From contig NZ_JAAGPI010000012.1 of the NCBI RefSeq assembly GCF_017104715.1, forward strand, positions 184,828-248,827: 64,000 nt of DNA, in the 5' to 3' direction. Shown here piece after piece: positions 34,344 to 43,374 of the stretch. The position numbers were made by a program, and so were the translations under genes. Position 1 is the first letter of the stretch; each line of letters opens with the position of its first letter. This DNA comes from Burkholderia sp. Ac-20365. Lineage in GTDB: Bacteria > Pseudomonadota > Gammaproteobacteria > Burkholderiales > Burkholderiaceae. The notes beneath the pieces are model-generated. The model worked only from the letters and a program-made list of their open reading frames with translations, made no database searches and was not told where the DNA came from.

Positions 34344-35806
34344 AAACCGTTCTCGTCGCTGCGGCCGTTGTGCTCGCCGCCGTGCAGTCTGCTTGGGCCG
34401 GACAGGCGCCCGGTCCCTTGTCTGCCCCGGACATCCCAATCACTCACCATGATCGCGTGTACGCAGCCGAGCAGTTCTCCAATACGGTCTCCGTGGTCGA
34501 TCCCGCCGACAATCATCTGGTTGGCCTGATTCGCCTCGGCGATCCGGCGCCTGGCAACTTCAGCCCGCTATACCACGGGCAGGTACTGGTGCACGGCATG
34601 GGATTTTCGCCCGATCACCGCACGCTCGCGGTGGTTTCGATCGGCTCCAACTCCGTCACGTTCATCGACACACAGACGAACGCAATCAGGCATGTCACGT
34701 ATGTGGGACGCTCGCCGCACGAAGCGTTCTTTACCCCTGACGGCAGCGAAGTGTGGGTGACTGTGCGCGGCGAGAACTATGTCGACGTTCTCGATGCAAA
34801 GACGTTCGAGGAGAAGACGCGCATTGTCGTGCCCGCGGGCCCCGGCATGCAGATCTTTTCTCCCGATGGCAAATATGGCTACGTGTGTTCGTCGTTCACT
34901 CCCGAGACGGAAGTGATCTCGGTGGCGGACCACAGGATAGTGGGCAAGGTCACGCAGGAAAGCCCGTTCTGCCCTGACCTCGCAGCGACGCCGGACGGCA
35001 GGCAGGTCTGGTTCACACTGAAGGATGTGGGCAAGACGCAAATCTTCGACGCACGGCCGCCATTCGCGTTGATCAGGACGATCGACACGGGGCCGATCAC
35101 GAACCATGTGAACATCGTGCAAACCGCTCAAGGCGCGTTTGCTTATGTGACCGTGGGCGGTCTGAATCAGGTCAAGGTGTTTCGGACCGACGACTTCTCG
35201 CAGGTCGCTACGATTCCCGTCGGCAACCTGCCGCACGGTATCTGGCCATCGGGCGATGGCAGCCGCGTCTATGTCGGCCTCGAGAACGCCGACATGATGA
35301 CGGCCATCGATACGCGCACGAACAAGGTCATCGCCAACGTGCCCATCGGGCAGGCACCGCAGGCGGTCGCTTATGTGCCGAATGCCGTGCCTGAAGGCGA
35401 CGGCATGCAGAACACGCAGCCGTTGGGCCTTGCCGGGCAAACGACGCACCTCGCGCTGAAGTCGGTCGGAACGGGCCAGGCTGCCGACGCCGCCCGCGTA
35501 TCCACCACCGTCACGCTGTTCGACCAGGGTTTGATTCAGGTGCTGCAGGCCGCAGTTACCGGGCTCGAGCCCAGACAACGCTATGTGCTGGCGCTCGCGG
35601 ACAAACCGGATGGCAGCGGCAACGTCGAGCCGCTCGCGGAGTTCATGACGAACGGAGCCGGGGCGGCAATCGTCAATGCGTTGGGCCAGATTCGCCAGGT
35701 GGTTGCGCCCGGCGTGAGCATGGCGGGCGACAGGCGCCGTTATCTGATGATCGCGCCACAGGTGGCGGGCAAGCCTGGCGCTGTGGTCCAGTTGCAGGCG
35801 CTTTGA
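34340..35806 (+). CDS. Exported YncE-like beta-propeller protein
   Basis: A 488-residue secreted protein: signal peptide (MKTVLVAAAVVLAAVQSAWA-G), then a seven-bladed YncE-type propeller of about 45-residue repeats (NTVSVVDPADNHLVGLIRLG, NSVTFIDTQTNAIRHVTYVG, YVDVLDAKTFEEKTRIVVPAG, ADMMTAIDTRTNKVIANVPIG). A separate C-terminal domain of about 100 residues (360-488) is of unknown type. It overlaps the DUF305 gene by 4 bp, so the two probably work together in the periplasm, perhaps in metal handling; this is inference. Confidence 0.85.
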   Translation: MKTVLVAAAVVLAAVQSAWAGQAPGPLSAPDIPITHHDRVYAAEQFSNTVSVVDPADNHLVGLIRLGDPAPGNFSPLYHGQVLVHGMGFSPDHRTLAVVSIGSNSVTFIDTQTNAIRHVTYVGRSPHEAFFTPDGSEVWVTVRGENYVDVLDAKTFEEKTRIVVPAGPGMQIFSPDGKYGYVCSSFTPETEVISVADHRIVGKVTQESPFCPDLAATPDGRQVWFTLKDVGKTQIFDARPPFALIRTIDTGPITNHVNIVQTAQGAFAYVTVGGLNQVKVFRTDDFSQVATIPVGNLPHGIWPSGDGSRVYVGLENADMMTAIDTRTNKVIANVPIGQAPQAVAYVPNAVPEGDGMQNTQPLGLAGQTTHLALKSVGTGQAADAARVSTTVTLFDQGLIQVLQAAVTGLEPRQRYVLALADKPDGSGNVEPLAEFMTNGAGAAIVNALGQIRQVVAPGVSMAGDRRRYLMIAPQVAGKPGAVVQLQAL

Positions 35807-35844
35807 CGGGCCGCTTTTACGCGAGCGGCAGACGCGTCAACCGC

Positions 35845-36774
35845 CTAACGTACCCAGCCGCGCTCGATGAGCGGTACATCCCAGCCCGGTTCCTGGCCTA
35901 TCCAGTCGGCCAGAAACTCGACCAGCGCCTTGACCTTGAGCGCCTGGCGTTGCGTCGCCGGATACACGGCAGCGAAGTTCAATGGCGAGAGCGCATAGTC
36001 GACCAGAATCGGCACAAGCGAGCCATCGAGCAACGGCGCACTCGCCACCAGCGTGGGCAGGCACACGACGCCGCCACCCGACAGCGCGTAGTCGCACAGC
36101 AGATGCACAGAGTTCGAACGGATCATGCCGGGCAGTTCCATTTCGAAGACTTCGTCACCGCGCGTCATCGTCCAGTGATTGCGCGACGGATAGCCGGAAT
36201 AGAGTGCCGTCGTGTGCTGCAGCAATTCACGCGGATGCTGCGGCACGCCATGCGCTTCGATATACGACGGCGCCGCGCAGAAGAGCCGCCTTACCGTAAA
36301 GAGGCGCCGCTCGATCAACGACTCCGAGATGGCGGGAAAGATCTGAAGCGCGACGTCGAACCCTTCTTCGATTGGATCGACCACACGGTCGTTCACGATG
36401 ATGTCGAGCTGGATGCCGGGATAGCGCCGGTTGAATTCTCCCAGCACCGTGCCGAAGTGACCGAGCGCGAACCCTGGCAGCATCTGGATACGCAGGCGTC
36501 CCGTGGGTGTCGCCCGCAATTCGCGCATCTGGTCGGTCAGATCGTTGACGCGCCCCACCACCTCCGCGCACTCACGGTAGAACGCCTCGCCGACTTCGGA
36601 CAGACGCACGTGACGCGTGCTGCGGTGAAACAATGGCGCGTTGACGAAGCGTTCCAGTTGCTGGATGCGGTTCGTCACGACCGAACTGGTCACGCCGAGT
36701 TGCCGCGATGCCTCGGCAAAACTGCTTGTTTCCGCAACCCGCACGAACGCCTCGATACTCAGAAAACGATCCAT
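35845..36774 (-). CDS. LysR family transcriptional regulator
   Basis: A 309-residue LysR-type regulator: N-terminal helix-turn-helix (MDRFLSIEAFVRVAETSSFAEASRQLGVTSSVVTNRIQQLE) and a substrate-binding domain (about 90-295) ending with the IGQEPGW tail. It belongs to the CrgA-like group whose members often repress or activate a neighbouring gene. It follows an MFS transporter gene on the same strand by 162 bp and may regulate it. The effector is unknown. Confidence 0.88.
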   Translation of the reverse strand: MDRFLSIEAFVRVAETSSFAEASRQLGVTSSVVTNRIQQLERFVNAPLFHRSTRHVRLSEVGEAFYRECAEVVGRVNDLTDQMRELRATPTGRLRIQMLPGFALGHFGTVLGEFNRRYPGIQLDIIVNDRVVDPIEEGFDVALQIFPAISESLIERRLFTVRRLFCAAPSYIEAHGVPQHPRELLQHTTALYSGYPSRNHWTMTRGDEVFEMELPGMIRSNSVHLLCDYALSGGGVVCLPTLVASAPLLDGSLVPILVDYALSPLNFAAVYPATQRQALKVKALVEFLADWIGQEPGWDVPLIERGWVR

Positions 36775-36936
36775 GCCGCTTCCTTGTCATCGTGTACAGC
36801 ACGTCAGTTTAACCGTGCTGACGCGCTCCCTGGCTTCGATGACAGCGGCATGCGTGACCACAAACGACAGCGCGCACGACGTGCCGCTTCTTCCCGAAGC
36901 AGCGCATCGTGCGCGTGGAGAGCGGTATCGGCGGCG

Positions 36937-38217
36937 TTATTCGAATTGCTCCGCTGCCGGGAAATCGACCGCCGACGGATTGCGGCGACGCAGTGCGGCG
37001 GGTGCGGTCTCCTTGAGCAGCAGGCTCACGCCGATGCCGAGCACCACGGCGCAGATAGGCAGCCACAATATGTTCTGAATGCCGAAGCGGGTCGCGACGA
37101 AACCGGCAATCGCAGGCGCCACCCCGCCGCCAAAAATCTCGCCCGCACCAACCACGATGCCGATGGCCGTCGACACCATACCCACGGGTGCGGCCTCAGT
37201 CGCGACCGGTCCGGAGAGCAGCGATACGAGGCCCAGCGTGAAGAACGCCGCCACGAACAGCACGGCGAACAACGCAAGCGGCTGCGCGCCGAGTCCGCGG
37301 AACACATACAGCATCACCGCCGTACCCGCGAAGCCAACCACACTGGCAAAACGCCGTCCCACGATATCGGACAACCCCGGCAAGCCAAACTGGCCGACAA
37401 ATCCCCCAAAGCCGATCGCCGACACCACGATGCCCATGCGCTGCGTGTCGAGCGCCAGATACTCGGTCAGATAGAGCGGCAGCATCGCGCCGAGCACGAA
37501 CACACCCGTCATTGCACAGAACAGTGCCACCATCGCGACGCGGATATTACCGCTCTTCAGCACGTCGCGCCAGTTGCCGCGCTGCGGTTGCGCGACCGCC
37601 TGTGCTGCCGGGCCGGACGGCACCGATACTGCCGTAGGCTTCGGTTCACGAATCACTCGGAACATCAGCAGACCGAGGATCAGCCCAGGAATGGAGACAA
37701 GCGCGAACACCCAGCGCCAGGTCATGACATTAAGCAACTGCGTGGCGATGATCGGCGAAAGCGCCAGCCCGAACAGTGCGAATCCGCTTTGCTGGAGTCC
37801 GAGATTGAAGCCGCGGCGCTTCGGATGCGAGGCGTCCGCCGTCGCGGCGAAGCTCGTCGGGCAGAACGACCCTTCCGCGACGCCCATCAGGGCGCGCACT
37901 GCGAGCAGACTCGTCAGTCCGCCCGCGACACCCGAAAACCCCGACAAAAGCGAAAACGCGATGATCGCGGGAATCAGCACCTTGCGGCGTCCAAACCTGT
38001 CGGAAATACCGCCCATCAGCGCGGCGAACACGCCCCAGGAAAGCCCCAGGATGCCGATGCAGTTCCCGACGTCCTGAGCGGTCAGATGCAACTCCTTCAT
38101 GATGGACGGAAAGAGCGGCGCGATCAGCCAGCGGTCCAGGCCCACCAGCCCGAATCCGAGGGCGAGCAACGTCACGGCTTTCCATTCGTAGGACACGTCC
38201 CACTGGTTCGATTTCAT
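36937..38217 (-). CDS. MFS transporter
   Basis: A 426-residue twelve-segment major facilitator. GGISDRFGRRKVL is the conserved loop 2-3 motif and RALMGVAEGSFCPTSFAATAD the segment 4-5 region. A central cytoplasmic loop lies at about 190-225 (EPKPTAVSVPSGPAAQAVAQPQRG). It resembles aromatic-acid or sugar-acid symporters. The LysR regulator downstream is its likely partner. Substrate not assignable. Confidence 0.88.
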   Translation of the reverse strand: MKSNQWDVSYEWKAVTLLALGFGLVGLDRWLIAPLFPSIMKELHLTAQDVGNCIGILGLSWGVFAALMGGISDRFGRRKVLIPAIIAFSLLSGFSGVAGGLTSLLAVRALMGVAEGSFCPTSFAATADASHPKRRGFNLGLQQSGFALFGLALSPIIATQLLNVMTWRWVFALVSIPGLILGLLMFRVIREPKPTAVSVPSGPAAQAVAQPQRGNWRDVLKSGNIRVAMVALFCAMTGVFVLGAMLPLYLTEYLALDTQRMGIVVSAIGFGGFVGQFGLPGLSDIVGRRFASVVGFAGTAVMLYVFRGLGAQPLALFAVLFVAAFFTLGLVSLLSGPVATEAAPVGMVSTAIGIVVGAGEIFGGGVAPAIAGFVATRFGIQNILWLPICAVVLGIGVSLLLKETAPAALRRRNPSAVDFPAAEQFE

Positions 38218-38633
38218 CCTTGTCTCCTATGGCAAATTCGACGGCGTCCGCGTGCAGCGTGAACTGCCGATGGCATCGCAGCGCCGATGCCGGAAGAATG
38301 GTCCAGGTGTAACGCGGAAAGAATGCGACAACGGCCGAATACGTCATTCGCGAAACGCAAATAATCGCCGCGCCGTGCCCGTGAGGCGCGCCGCACAACG
38401 CCTTGAGCCCAAGGCGAAAGCCGTTGGGTACGGCTTCCCGTCCACCCCAGGGCTACTCCGGGTAGACGTGCACGCGGTCCGGCGGCGGCTTGCCTCGCCC
38501 AAGGGGAAGCCCACGCCCGCCAGTCCGCAGAAGGCCAGACGATGTGTGTCAGGGTGAAGCTGTCAGTGGCATCATTGGCGTGTCAGCCGGCACGTTTGAC
38601 GTCGCCGCTGTCTCATTGGCCCGGAGGCCACCC
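38218..38633. other. Divergent gap with a run of hairpins
   Basis: 416 bases between the divergent MFS and transglutaminase genes. The right half holds successive perfect dyads: CGCCTTG-agcc-CAAGGCG (38399-38416), AAGCCGT-tgggt-ACGGCTT (38418-38436), CTAC-tccgg-GTAG (near 38453-38465) and GGCTT...AAGCC (about 38488-38512). They could be part of a structured leader of the transglutaminase mRNA or a dispersed repeat. No known riboswitch was recognised. Confidence 0.45.
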
Positions 38634-39641
38634 ATGTCCGTCTTTCTCGAAGTCGAGCACGTCACCACCTATCGCTACAACAAGCCGGTGGAGTTCTCCC
38701 CGCACCGCGTGATGTTCCGGCCACGCGCCGCACACGATATCCGCGTGCTGTCCGCCACGCTGGAGGTGTCGCCGCACAGCACGCAGTACTGGATGCAGGA
38801 CGTGTTCTCCAATTCAGTCGCGGTCGTCGAGCCACGCGTGCCGGCCGACGTGCTGGAGCTTCGCGCGCACTTCGTGATCGAGCATTTCGGCGTGAAGAAC
38901 CTGGAGTTACCGCTCGCGCCCGAAGCCGAGAACTACCCGTTCCAGTACACCGACGACGACCGGCTCGATCTCGCGCCCTTCCTGCCGCCGCAATATCCAG
39001 CGGATCAACCGCTGCTGCGCGACTGGGTGGCGCAGTTTCTTCCGCGGCGCGGCACCATTCACACGCGCGACATTCTCGCCAACATCAACGCGGCCATCCG
39101 CAGCGACTTCCGGTACGAGTCGCGCGACGCGATGGGCACGCAGCCGCCCTCCGAAACGTTGAACCAGCGCAGTGGCACGTGCCGCGATTTCGCGCTTCTG
39201 ATGATCGAGATAGCTCGGGGACTCGGACTGGCCGCGCGCTTCGTGTCGGGCTATCTGTACGACCAGGCGCTCGACACACCGGCTCCGCCCGTCGTCCGCA
39301 ACACGGGGCTGCAGCAGGGCGCGAAACAGATCGAGAGCCGCGACGAGCCGCTCGTGGTCGGCGCCGGCGCGACCCACGCATGGCTGCATGTCTTCCTGCC
39401 GGGCGCCGGCTGGGTGCCGTACGATCCGACCAACTCGCTCGTCGGCGGTACGGATCTGATCCGGGTCGCGTTCACGCGCAAACCGGAGCAGGCCGCGCCC
39501 GTGTCGGGTTCGTGGTTTGGTGCGGCGCAGGATTTCGCCGGTATGGATGTCGGCGTCAGCGTGCGGCGCATCGAGCCGCCCACCGAGCCGGAAGTGATCG
39601 GTGAAGATGCTGCGCCCGATGCAGTGCCCGCTGCATCTTGA
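38634..39641 (+). CDS. Transglutaminase-like cysteine peptidase family protein
   Basis: A 335-residue cytoplasmic protein with an N-terminal beta domain (about 4-90, VEHVTTYRYNKPVEFSPHRVMFRPR) and a transglutaminase core. The catalytic triad is visible: Cys183 in RSGTCRDFALLM, His248 in GATHAWLHVFLPGAGW and Asp264 in PYDPTN. Such proteins hydrolyse or transfer amide groups of unknown targets. ATG 38634 has GGAGG upstream. A stretch near its end and the following 20 bp (GCCCGCT ... AGCGGGC) could form a terminator hairpin. Confidence 0.88.
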   Translation: MSVFLEVEHVTTYRYNKPVEFSPHRVMFRPRAAHDIRVLSATLEVSPHSTQYWMQDVFSNSVAVVEPRVPADVLELRAHFVIEHFGVKNLELPLAPEAENYPFQYTDDDRLDLAPFLPPQYPADQPLLRDWVAQFLPRRGTIHTRDILANINAAIRSDFRYESRDAMGTQPPSETLNQRSGTCRDFALLMIEIARGLGLAARFVSGYLYDQALDTPAPPVVRNTGLQQGAKQIESRDEPLVVGAGATHAWLHVFLPGAGWVPYDPTNSLVGGTDLIRVAFTRKPEQAAPVSGSWFGAAQDFAGMDVGVSVRRIEPPTEPEVIGEDAAPDAVPAAS

Positions 39642-39935
39642 GCCCGTAGCGGGCACGCTTCGGCTCAACCGTCTCGGCGTGGACCGGTCGCCAGGCTGGT
39701 TCACGTCAGTCGATTCCCCTCACTCCTCCCCTGTTGGACCAAGGTCTCATTGACCGGCCTGAAGTTCAGGTATTTGATCGTATAAGGAACGCTCACGCGT
39801 CCGCAGCCCCATTTTCGCCAGCAGGCACTTCCCACCACTGCAACAAGCGACCGTGGCGCCAAGGCGGCCTGGTCGTGAACGCTTCTTTCATACCCCCTGA
39901 TCTCCGCTGCCATATGAATCGTAGGGAGATTGCAC
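39642..39935. other. Intergenic region upstream of the DUF2254 gene
   Basis: 294 bases. A GCCCG-tag-CGGGC hairpin follows the transglutaminase stop. No gene, RNA or convincing promoter was recognised in the remainder, although AGGGAGA before 39936 is a good ribosome binding site. Confidence 0.35.
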
Positions 39936-41264
39936 ATGGACTGGAATCGCTGGTACAGCTTAAAGAGTTACCTGAGATCTTCGCTATGGACGGTGCCGCT
40001 CATCGCAGTGGCGATCTATGCGGTCGTCAAGCCCCTGACCGAAATGCTGGGAAGGTGGATGATCAGTCAGGGAATCCTCGATCCAAAGACCGGCTTTCTT
40101 GGTCTGTCGATGACTGGCGCGCGGTCGTTGGTCGGCGACATCGTTTCCGCAGACCTGGCGTTTCTGGTGTTCACATTCGGCTCACTGCTCGTCGCAATCC
40201 AGGTTGCGGGCGGGCAGTACACGCCGCGGATCATCGCGACAACGCTCCTGCGCGATAACACTATCCGCAGTACTTCGGGATTGTTCGTTTTCACTCTGCT
40301 GTTCGCCAATAGAACGCTGGCGTGGATGGGTGAGAATGAGGTCCATCAGCTTCAGGTGTTCATTGCAGGGCTATTCGGATTCGCTTCTGTCGTTGCTTTC
40401 CTTTTTCTCATCGACTACGCCGCGAAGTTCCTGCGTCCCGTCAGCCTCGTGGCTCGCGTTGGAGAACAAGGCATCGCCGTCATCGAGAGTGTTTATCCCG
40501 CTCCGAGTACCGGTGTCGTTACTCCGCCGGAATGCGCCAGAAGTCGAGGCGTACCTGATCGCACTGTTCACCATCGCGGCAAGTCCGGAATCGTTCTGGC
40601 CGTGAATCTGGAAAGGCTGGTCGCCAAGGCGCGGCGTGCCGGCGTCGTCATCGAATTCGTGCCGCAGGTAGGCGATTTCGTCGCAATGGACGAGCCTCTG
40701 TTCTATTTGTATGGGAACGCTGGCGCCATCAATGAAAGAATTCTTCGCACGCTTGTCGCTTTTGGCACCGAACGCACGATGGAGCAGGACCCGATGTTCG
40801 CGTTTCGCATCCTTACCGATATTGCACTGAAAGCACTGTCGGCGGCGATCAATGATCCGACCACGGCCGTGCTTGCGATCGATCAATTGCACCGGCTATT
40901 GCGCGTAGTGGGCAAACGGTCTCTGCACGTCGAAGAAATAGCAGACAAGTCGGGGCAAGTACGCGTGATCTTGCGAACGCCTAATTGGGAAGATTTCGTC
41001 CATATCAGTTTCCGCGAAATCCGACAGTACGGCGCGAGCAGCATTCAGATCGCGCGGCGTCAGCGCGCCGCCATAGAGAACCTGATCCAGAACCTGCCGG
41101 CGCATCGTCACGACGCATTGCTTGTCGAGTTGACGCTGCTCGATCGCGCGATCGCCTCGAAGCATCCATTTCCTGAAGACCTCGCGTTGGCCCGTATCCC
41201 GGACTCGCAAGGGCTTGGAGGCTCCGCGGCATCGACGACCAGGCAACCCGCCCCAACGGAGTAA
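39936..41264 (+). CDS. DUF2254 family membrane protein
   Basis: A 442-residue inner-membrane protein: hydrophobic segments at about 18-38, 68-90, 110-128 and 138-160, then a large soluble C-terminal region (about 180-440) containing the family's FRILTDIALKALSAAINDPTTAVLAIDQLHRLL motif. The function of DUF2254 is unknown. ATG 39936 with AGGGAGA upstream is preferred over TTG 39930. The next gene, a beta-carbonic anhydrase, starts 5 bp after its stop, so the two are almost certainly co-translated; a link to bicarbonate or pH handling is possible. Confidence 0.85.
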   Translation: MDWNRWYSLKSYLRSSLWTVPLIAVAIYAVVKPLTEMLGRWMISQGILDPKTGFLGLSMTGARSLVGDIVSADLAFLVFTFGSLLVAIQVAGGQYTPRIIATTLLRDNTIRSTSGLFVFTLLFANRTLAWMGENEVHQLQVFIAGLFGFASVVAFLFLIDYAAKFLRPVSLVARVGEQGIAVIESVYPAPSTGVVTPPECARSRGVPDRTVHHRGKSGIVLAVNLERLVAKARRAGVVIEFVPQVGDFVAMDEPLFYLYGNAGAINERILRTLVAFGTERTMEQDPMFAFRILTDIALKALSAAINDPTTAVLAIDQLHRLLRVVGKRSLHVEEIADKSGQVRVILRTPNWEDFVHISFREIRQYGASSIQIARRQRAAIENLIQNLPAHRHDALLVELTLLDRAIASKHPFPEDLALARIPDSQGLGGSAASTTRQPAPTE

Positions 41265-41269
41265 AAGCC

Positions 41270-41947
41270 ATGCGCAAACTCGTCATGGGTATCGTCGAAT
41301 TCCGCGAGAACATGCTGCCGCAATACGCGGAGCGGTTCAGCAAACTCGCTCTCGCGCAGAAACCCGATGCGCTCTTTGTCACATGCTCGGACAGCCGGGT
41401 CGTGCCTGACCTGCTTGTCTCGACCCACCCTGGCGACCTCTTTACGATGCGCAATGTGGGCAACCTGATACCACCGGCGACCGCGGAAGGCATCTCTACG
41501 GGCGACCTTTCCGAAGCGAGTGCGATCGAATACGCGGTCCTTGTTCTGAAGGTCGCGAATATCGTTGTGTGCGGGCACTCCGAGTGCGGTGCGATGAAAG
41601 CCGTATATACACGCAATGCCCGACTGAAAGCGCCGAACCTCGACAGATGGCTATATCACGCAAGCAACGCAGCGTTTCGCCTCGAACAGGAAGGTCCGCT
41701 CGATGACAAACTGAACGCGCACGATCAACTGTCGCAACTCAACGTTCTCGTGCAACTGGAGCATCTGATGACTTATCCGATCGTCCGCCAGCAGGTTATG
41801 GCAGGCGCACTGGTATTAAGCGGCTGGTGGTTCGACATCGCGACGGGCGACATGTATGCGTATGAACGCACGAGCCGCTCATTCGAAGTCATCGATCGCG
41901 CGATGGCTGAGCGGATCATTGGGCGTCTTGCCGCGCGGGTGCAGTGA
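41270..41947 (+). CDS. Beta-class carbonic anhydrase
   Basis: A 225-residue enzyme interconverting CO2 and bicarbonate. Zinc ligands are predicted at Cys39, His103 and Cys106 (CSDSRVVPDLL and GHSECGAMK), with Asp41-Arg43 forming the catalytic dyad. The RNVGN motif is present. Length is normal for the bacterial plant-type class. Its gene starts 5 bp downstream of the DUF2254 gene, an unusual partner that suggests transport or supply of bicarbonate. No signal peptide is seen, so it acts in the cytoplasm. Confidence 0.95.
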   Translation: MRKLVMGIVEFRENMLPQYAERFSKLALAQKPDALFVTCSDSRVVPDLLVSTHPGDLFTMRNVGNLIPPATAEGISTGDLSEASAIEYAVLVLKVANIVVCGHSECGAMKAVYTRNARLKAPNLDRWLYHASNAAFRLEQEGPLDDKLNAHDQLSQLNVLVQLEHLMTYPIVRQQVMAGALVLSGWWFDIATGDMYAYERTSRSFEVIDRAMAERIIGRLAARVQ

Positions 41948-42156
41948 CTGCGCATGAAGCGTGGGATCTCCTGACGACGCAATTCGAACCGGGTATTTCA
42001 GATTGGCAGTTCCGATTGCCGTCGCATAGAGTGTGTATAGAACATTACGCCATTTCCTGTCGATGATTCGCGCGGCTACATGCCCGCAGACATCGAAGTC
42101 TGTGTAGAAAGCGTTCCGGGAAAATCGTTTCTCCCGGTCTTGGCTGGAGCAGGCAA

Positions 42157-43332
42157 ATGAACAAGTTGCTGATAACCGGTGCGACGGTGATCACACTGGC
42201 TGGCGTGGTGCATGCGCAAAGCAGTGTCAATCTCTACGGTCTGATCGATGCGGGTCTGACTTACACGAATAGCCAGATATCAGGAACCGGCGGCGGACAC
42301 AGCAACTGGGAAATGACGAGCGGTTCGGTTCAGTACAGCCGCTGGGGTTTGCGCGGCGCTGAAGATCTCGGCGCAGGATTGAAGGCCGTCTTTACGCTGG
42401 AGAGCGGCTTCAATCTTAACAATGGACAGTTCTCGTCGAACAACCGAATTTTCAATCGCGAGGCGTATATCGGTTTGTCGAGCCGCGAGTACGGCGCGCT
42501 CACACTGGGTCGTCAAACCGACAGCATGGTTGACTTTGTCGCACCGCTTTCGTTGACCGGCACGGAATTCGGCGGCACGCATTTCGCACACCCGCTAGAC
42601 AACGACAACCTGAATGACTCGTTTCAGATCAACAATTCCGTGAAGTATATGAGCCCGAATTTCATGGGCTTCAGGTTCGGTGCGCTGTATGGCTTTTCGA
42701 ACCAGGCAGGTGGGTTCGCGAACAATCGCGCGTACAGCTTTGGCGTGTCCTATGTATGGGGAGCGCTGAACTTCGGCGCCGGCTATCTCCAGCTCAACAG
42801 TTCCGCGCGCACGCCTGGACAGTTGAATACGAATGGCGCTGTCACCGATACAACCGGCTCGTCGCTGCAAGGCGCGCTCACGCCCTCCTCTGTGCCTTTA
42901 GGCGTGCTGGCGAGCAGTCAGAAGACTTTTGGTGCTGGCGTGAACTACACCTTCGGCCCGGCTGTGGCGGGCTTCGTCTACTCGCACAGCAAGTTCGCGC
43001 AATTCTTCCAGACCGGGCTGAGTGGAACGTTCCAGAACTTCGAGGGCAACTTTCGCTATGCGCTGACGCCTGCGGTCGAACTTTCGGCCGCGTACACGTA
43101 CTCGCGCGCTGGCGGAAATGGAGGCGGCGGAATTCCCCACTGGAACCAGGTCAGTGCGATGGCAGACTACCGCCTTTCAAGGCGCACCGATATCTACGTT
43201 CAGAGCGCGTGGCAACGGGTAAGTCCAAGCGGCACTTCACCATTGGGCGTTGCATGGATCAATGGTGTGAGTGCCCCGTCCGCCACGACCGACCAGATTC
43301 AGGCGACGTTCGGCTTGAGACATCGCTTCTGA
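42157..43332 (+). CDS. Gram-negative outer-membrane porin (OmpC-like)
   Basis: A 391-residue porin with a signal peptide (MNKLLITGATVITLAGVVHA-Q), the start of the barrel SSVNLYGLIDAGLTYTNSQ, SRWGLRGAEDLGAGLKAVFTLESGF typical of beta-proteobacterial porins, alternating amphipathic strands, and the C-terminal Phe (FGLRHRF) needed for barrel assembly. It forms a trimeric general diffusion channel. GGAGCAGG precedes the ATG. The 209-bp upstream gap is AT-rich around 42030-42060. It may serve one of the neighbouring transport systems. Confidence 0.95.
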   Translation: MNKLLITGATVITLAGVVHAQSSVNLYGLIDAGLTYTNSQISGTGGGHSNWEMTSGSVQYSRWGLRGAEDLGAGLKAVFTLESGFNLNNGQFSSNNRIFNREAYIGLSSREYGALTLGRQTDSMVDFVAPLSLTGTEFGGTHFAHPLDNDNLNDSFQINNSVKYMSPNFMGFRFGALYGFSNQAGGFANNRAYSFGVSYVWGALNFGAGYLQLNSSARTPGQLNTNGAVTDTTGSSLQGALTPSSVPLGVLASSQKTFGAGVNYTFGPAVAGFVYSHSKFAQFFQTGLSGTFQNFEGNFRYALTPAVELSAAYTYSRAGGNGGGGIPHWNQVSAMADYRLSRRTDIYVQSAWQRVSPSGTSPLGVAWINGVSAPSATTDQIQATFGLRHRF

Positions 43333-43374
43333 AGCTCTGGTAACGGAAACTGCATTTGCGCCGCAACTATTGCA

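Noticed and set aside
35803..38262. An 819-codon open frame on the + strand
   Set aside because: It is antisense to the LysR and MFS genes, which have clear family motifs. Its product is Arg/His/Gln-rich, as expected from the complementary strand of high-GC coding DNA.
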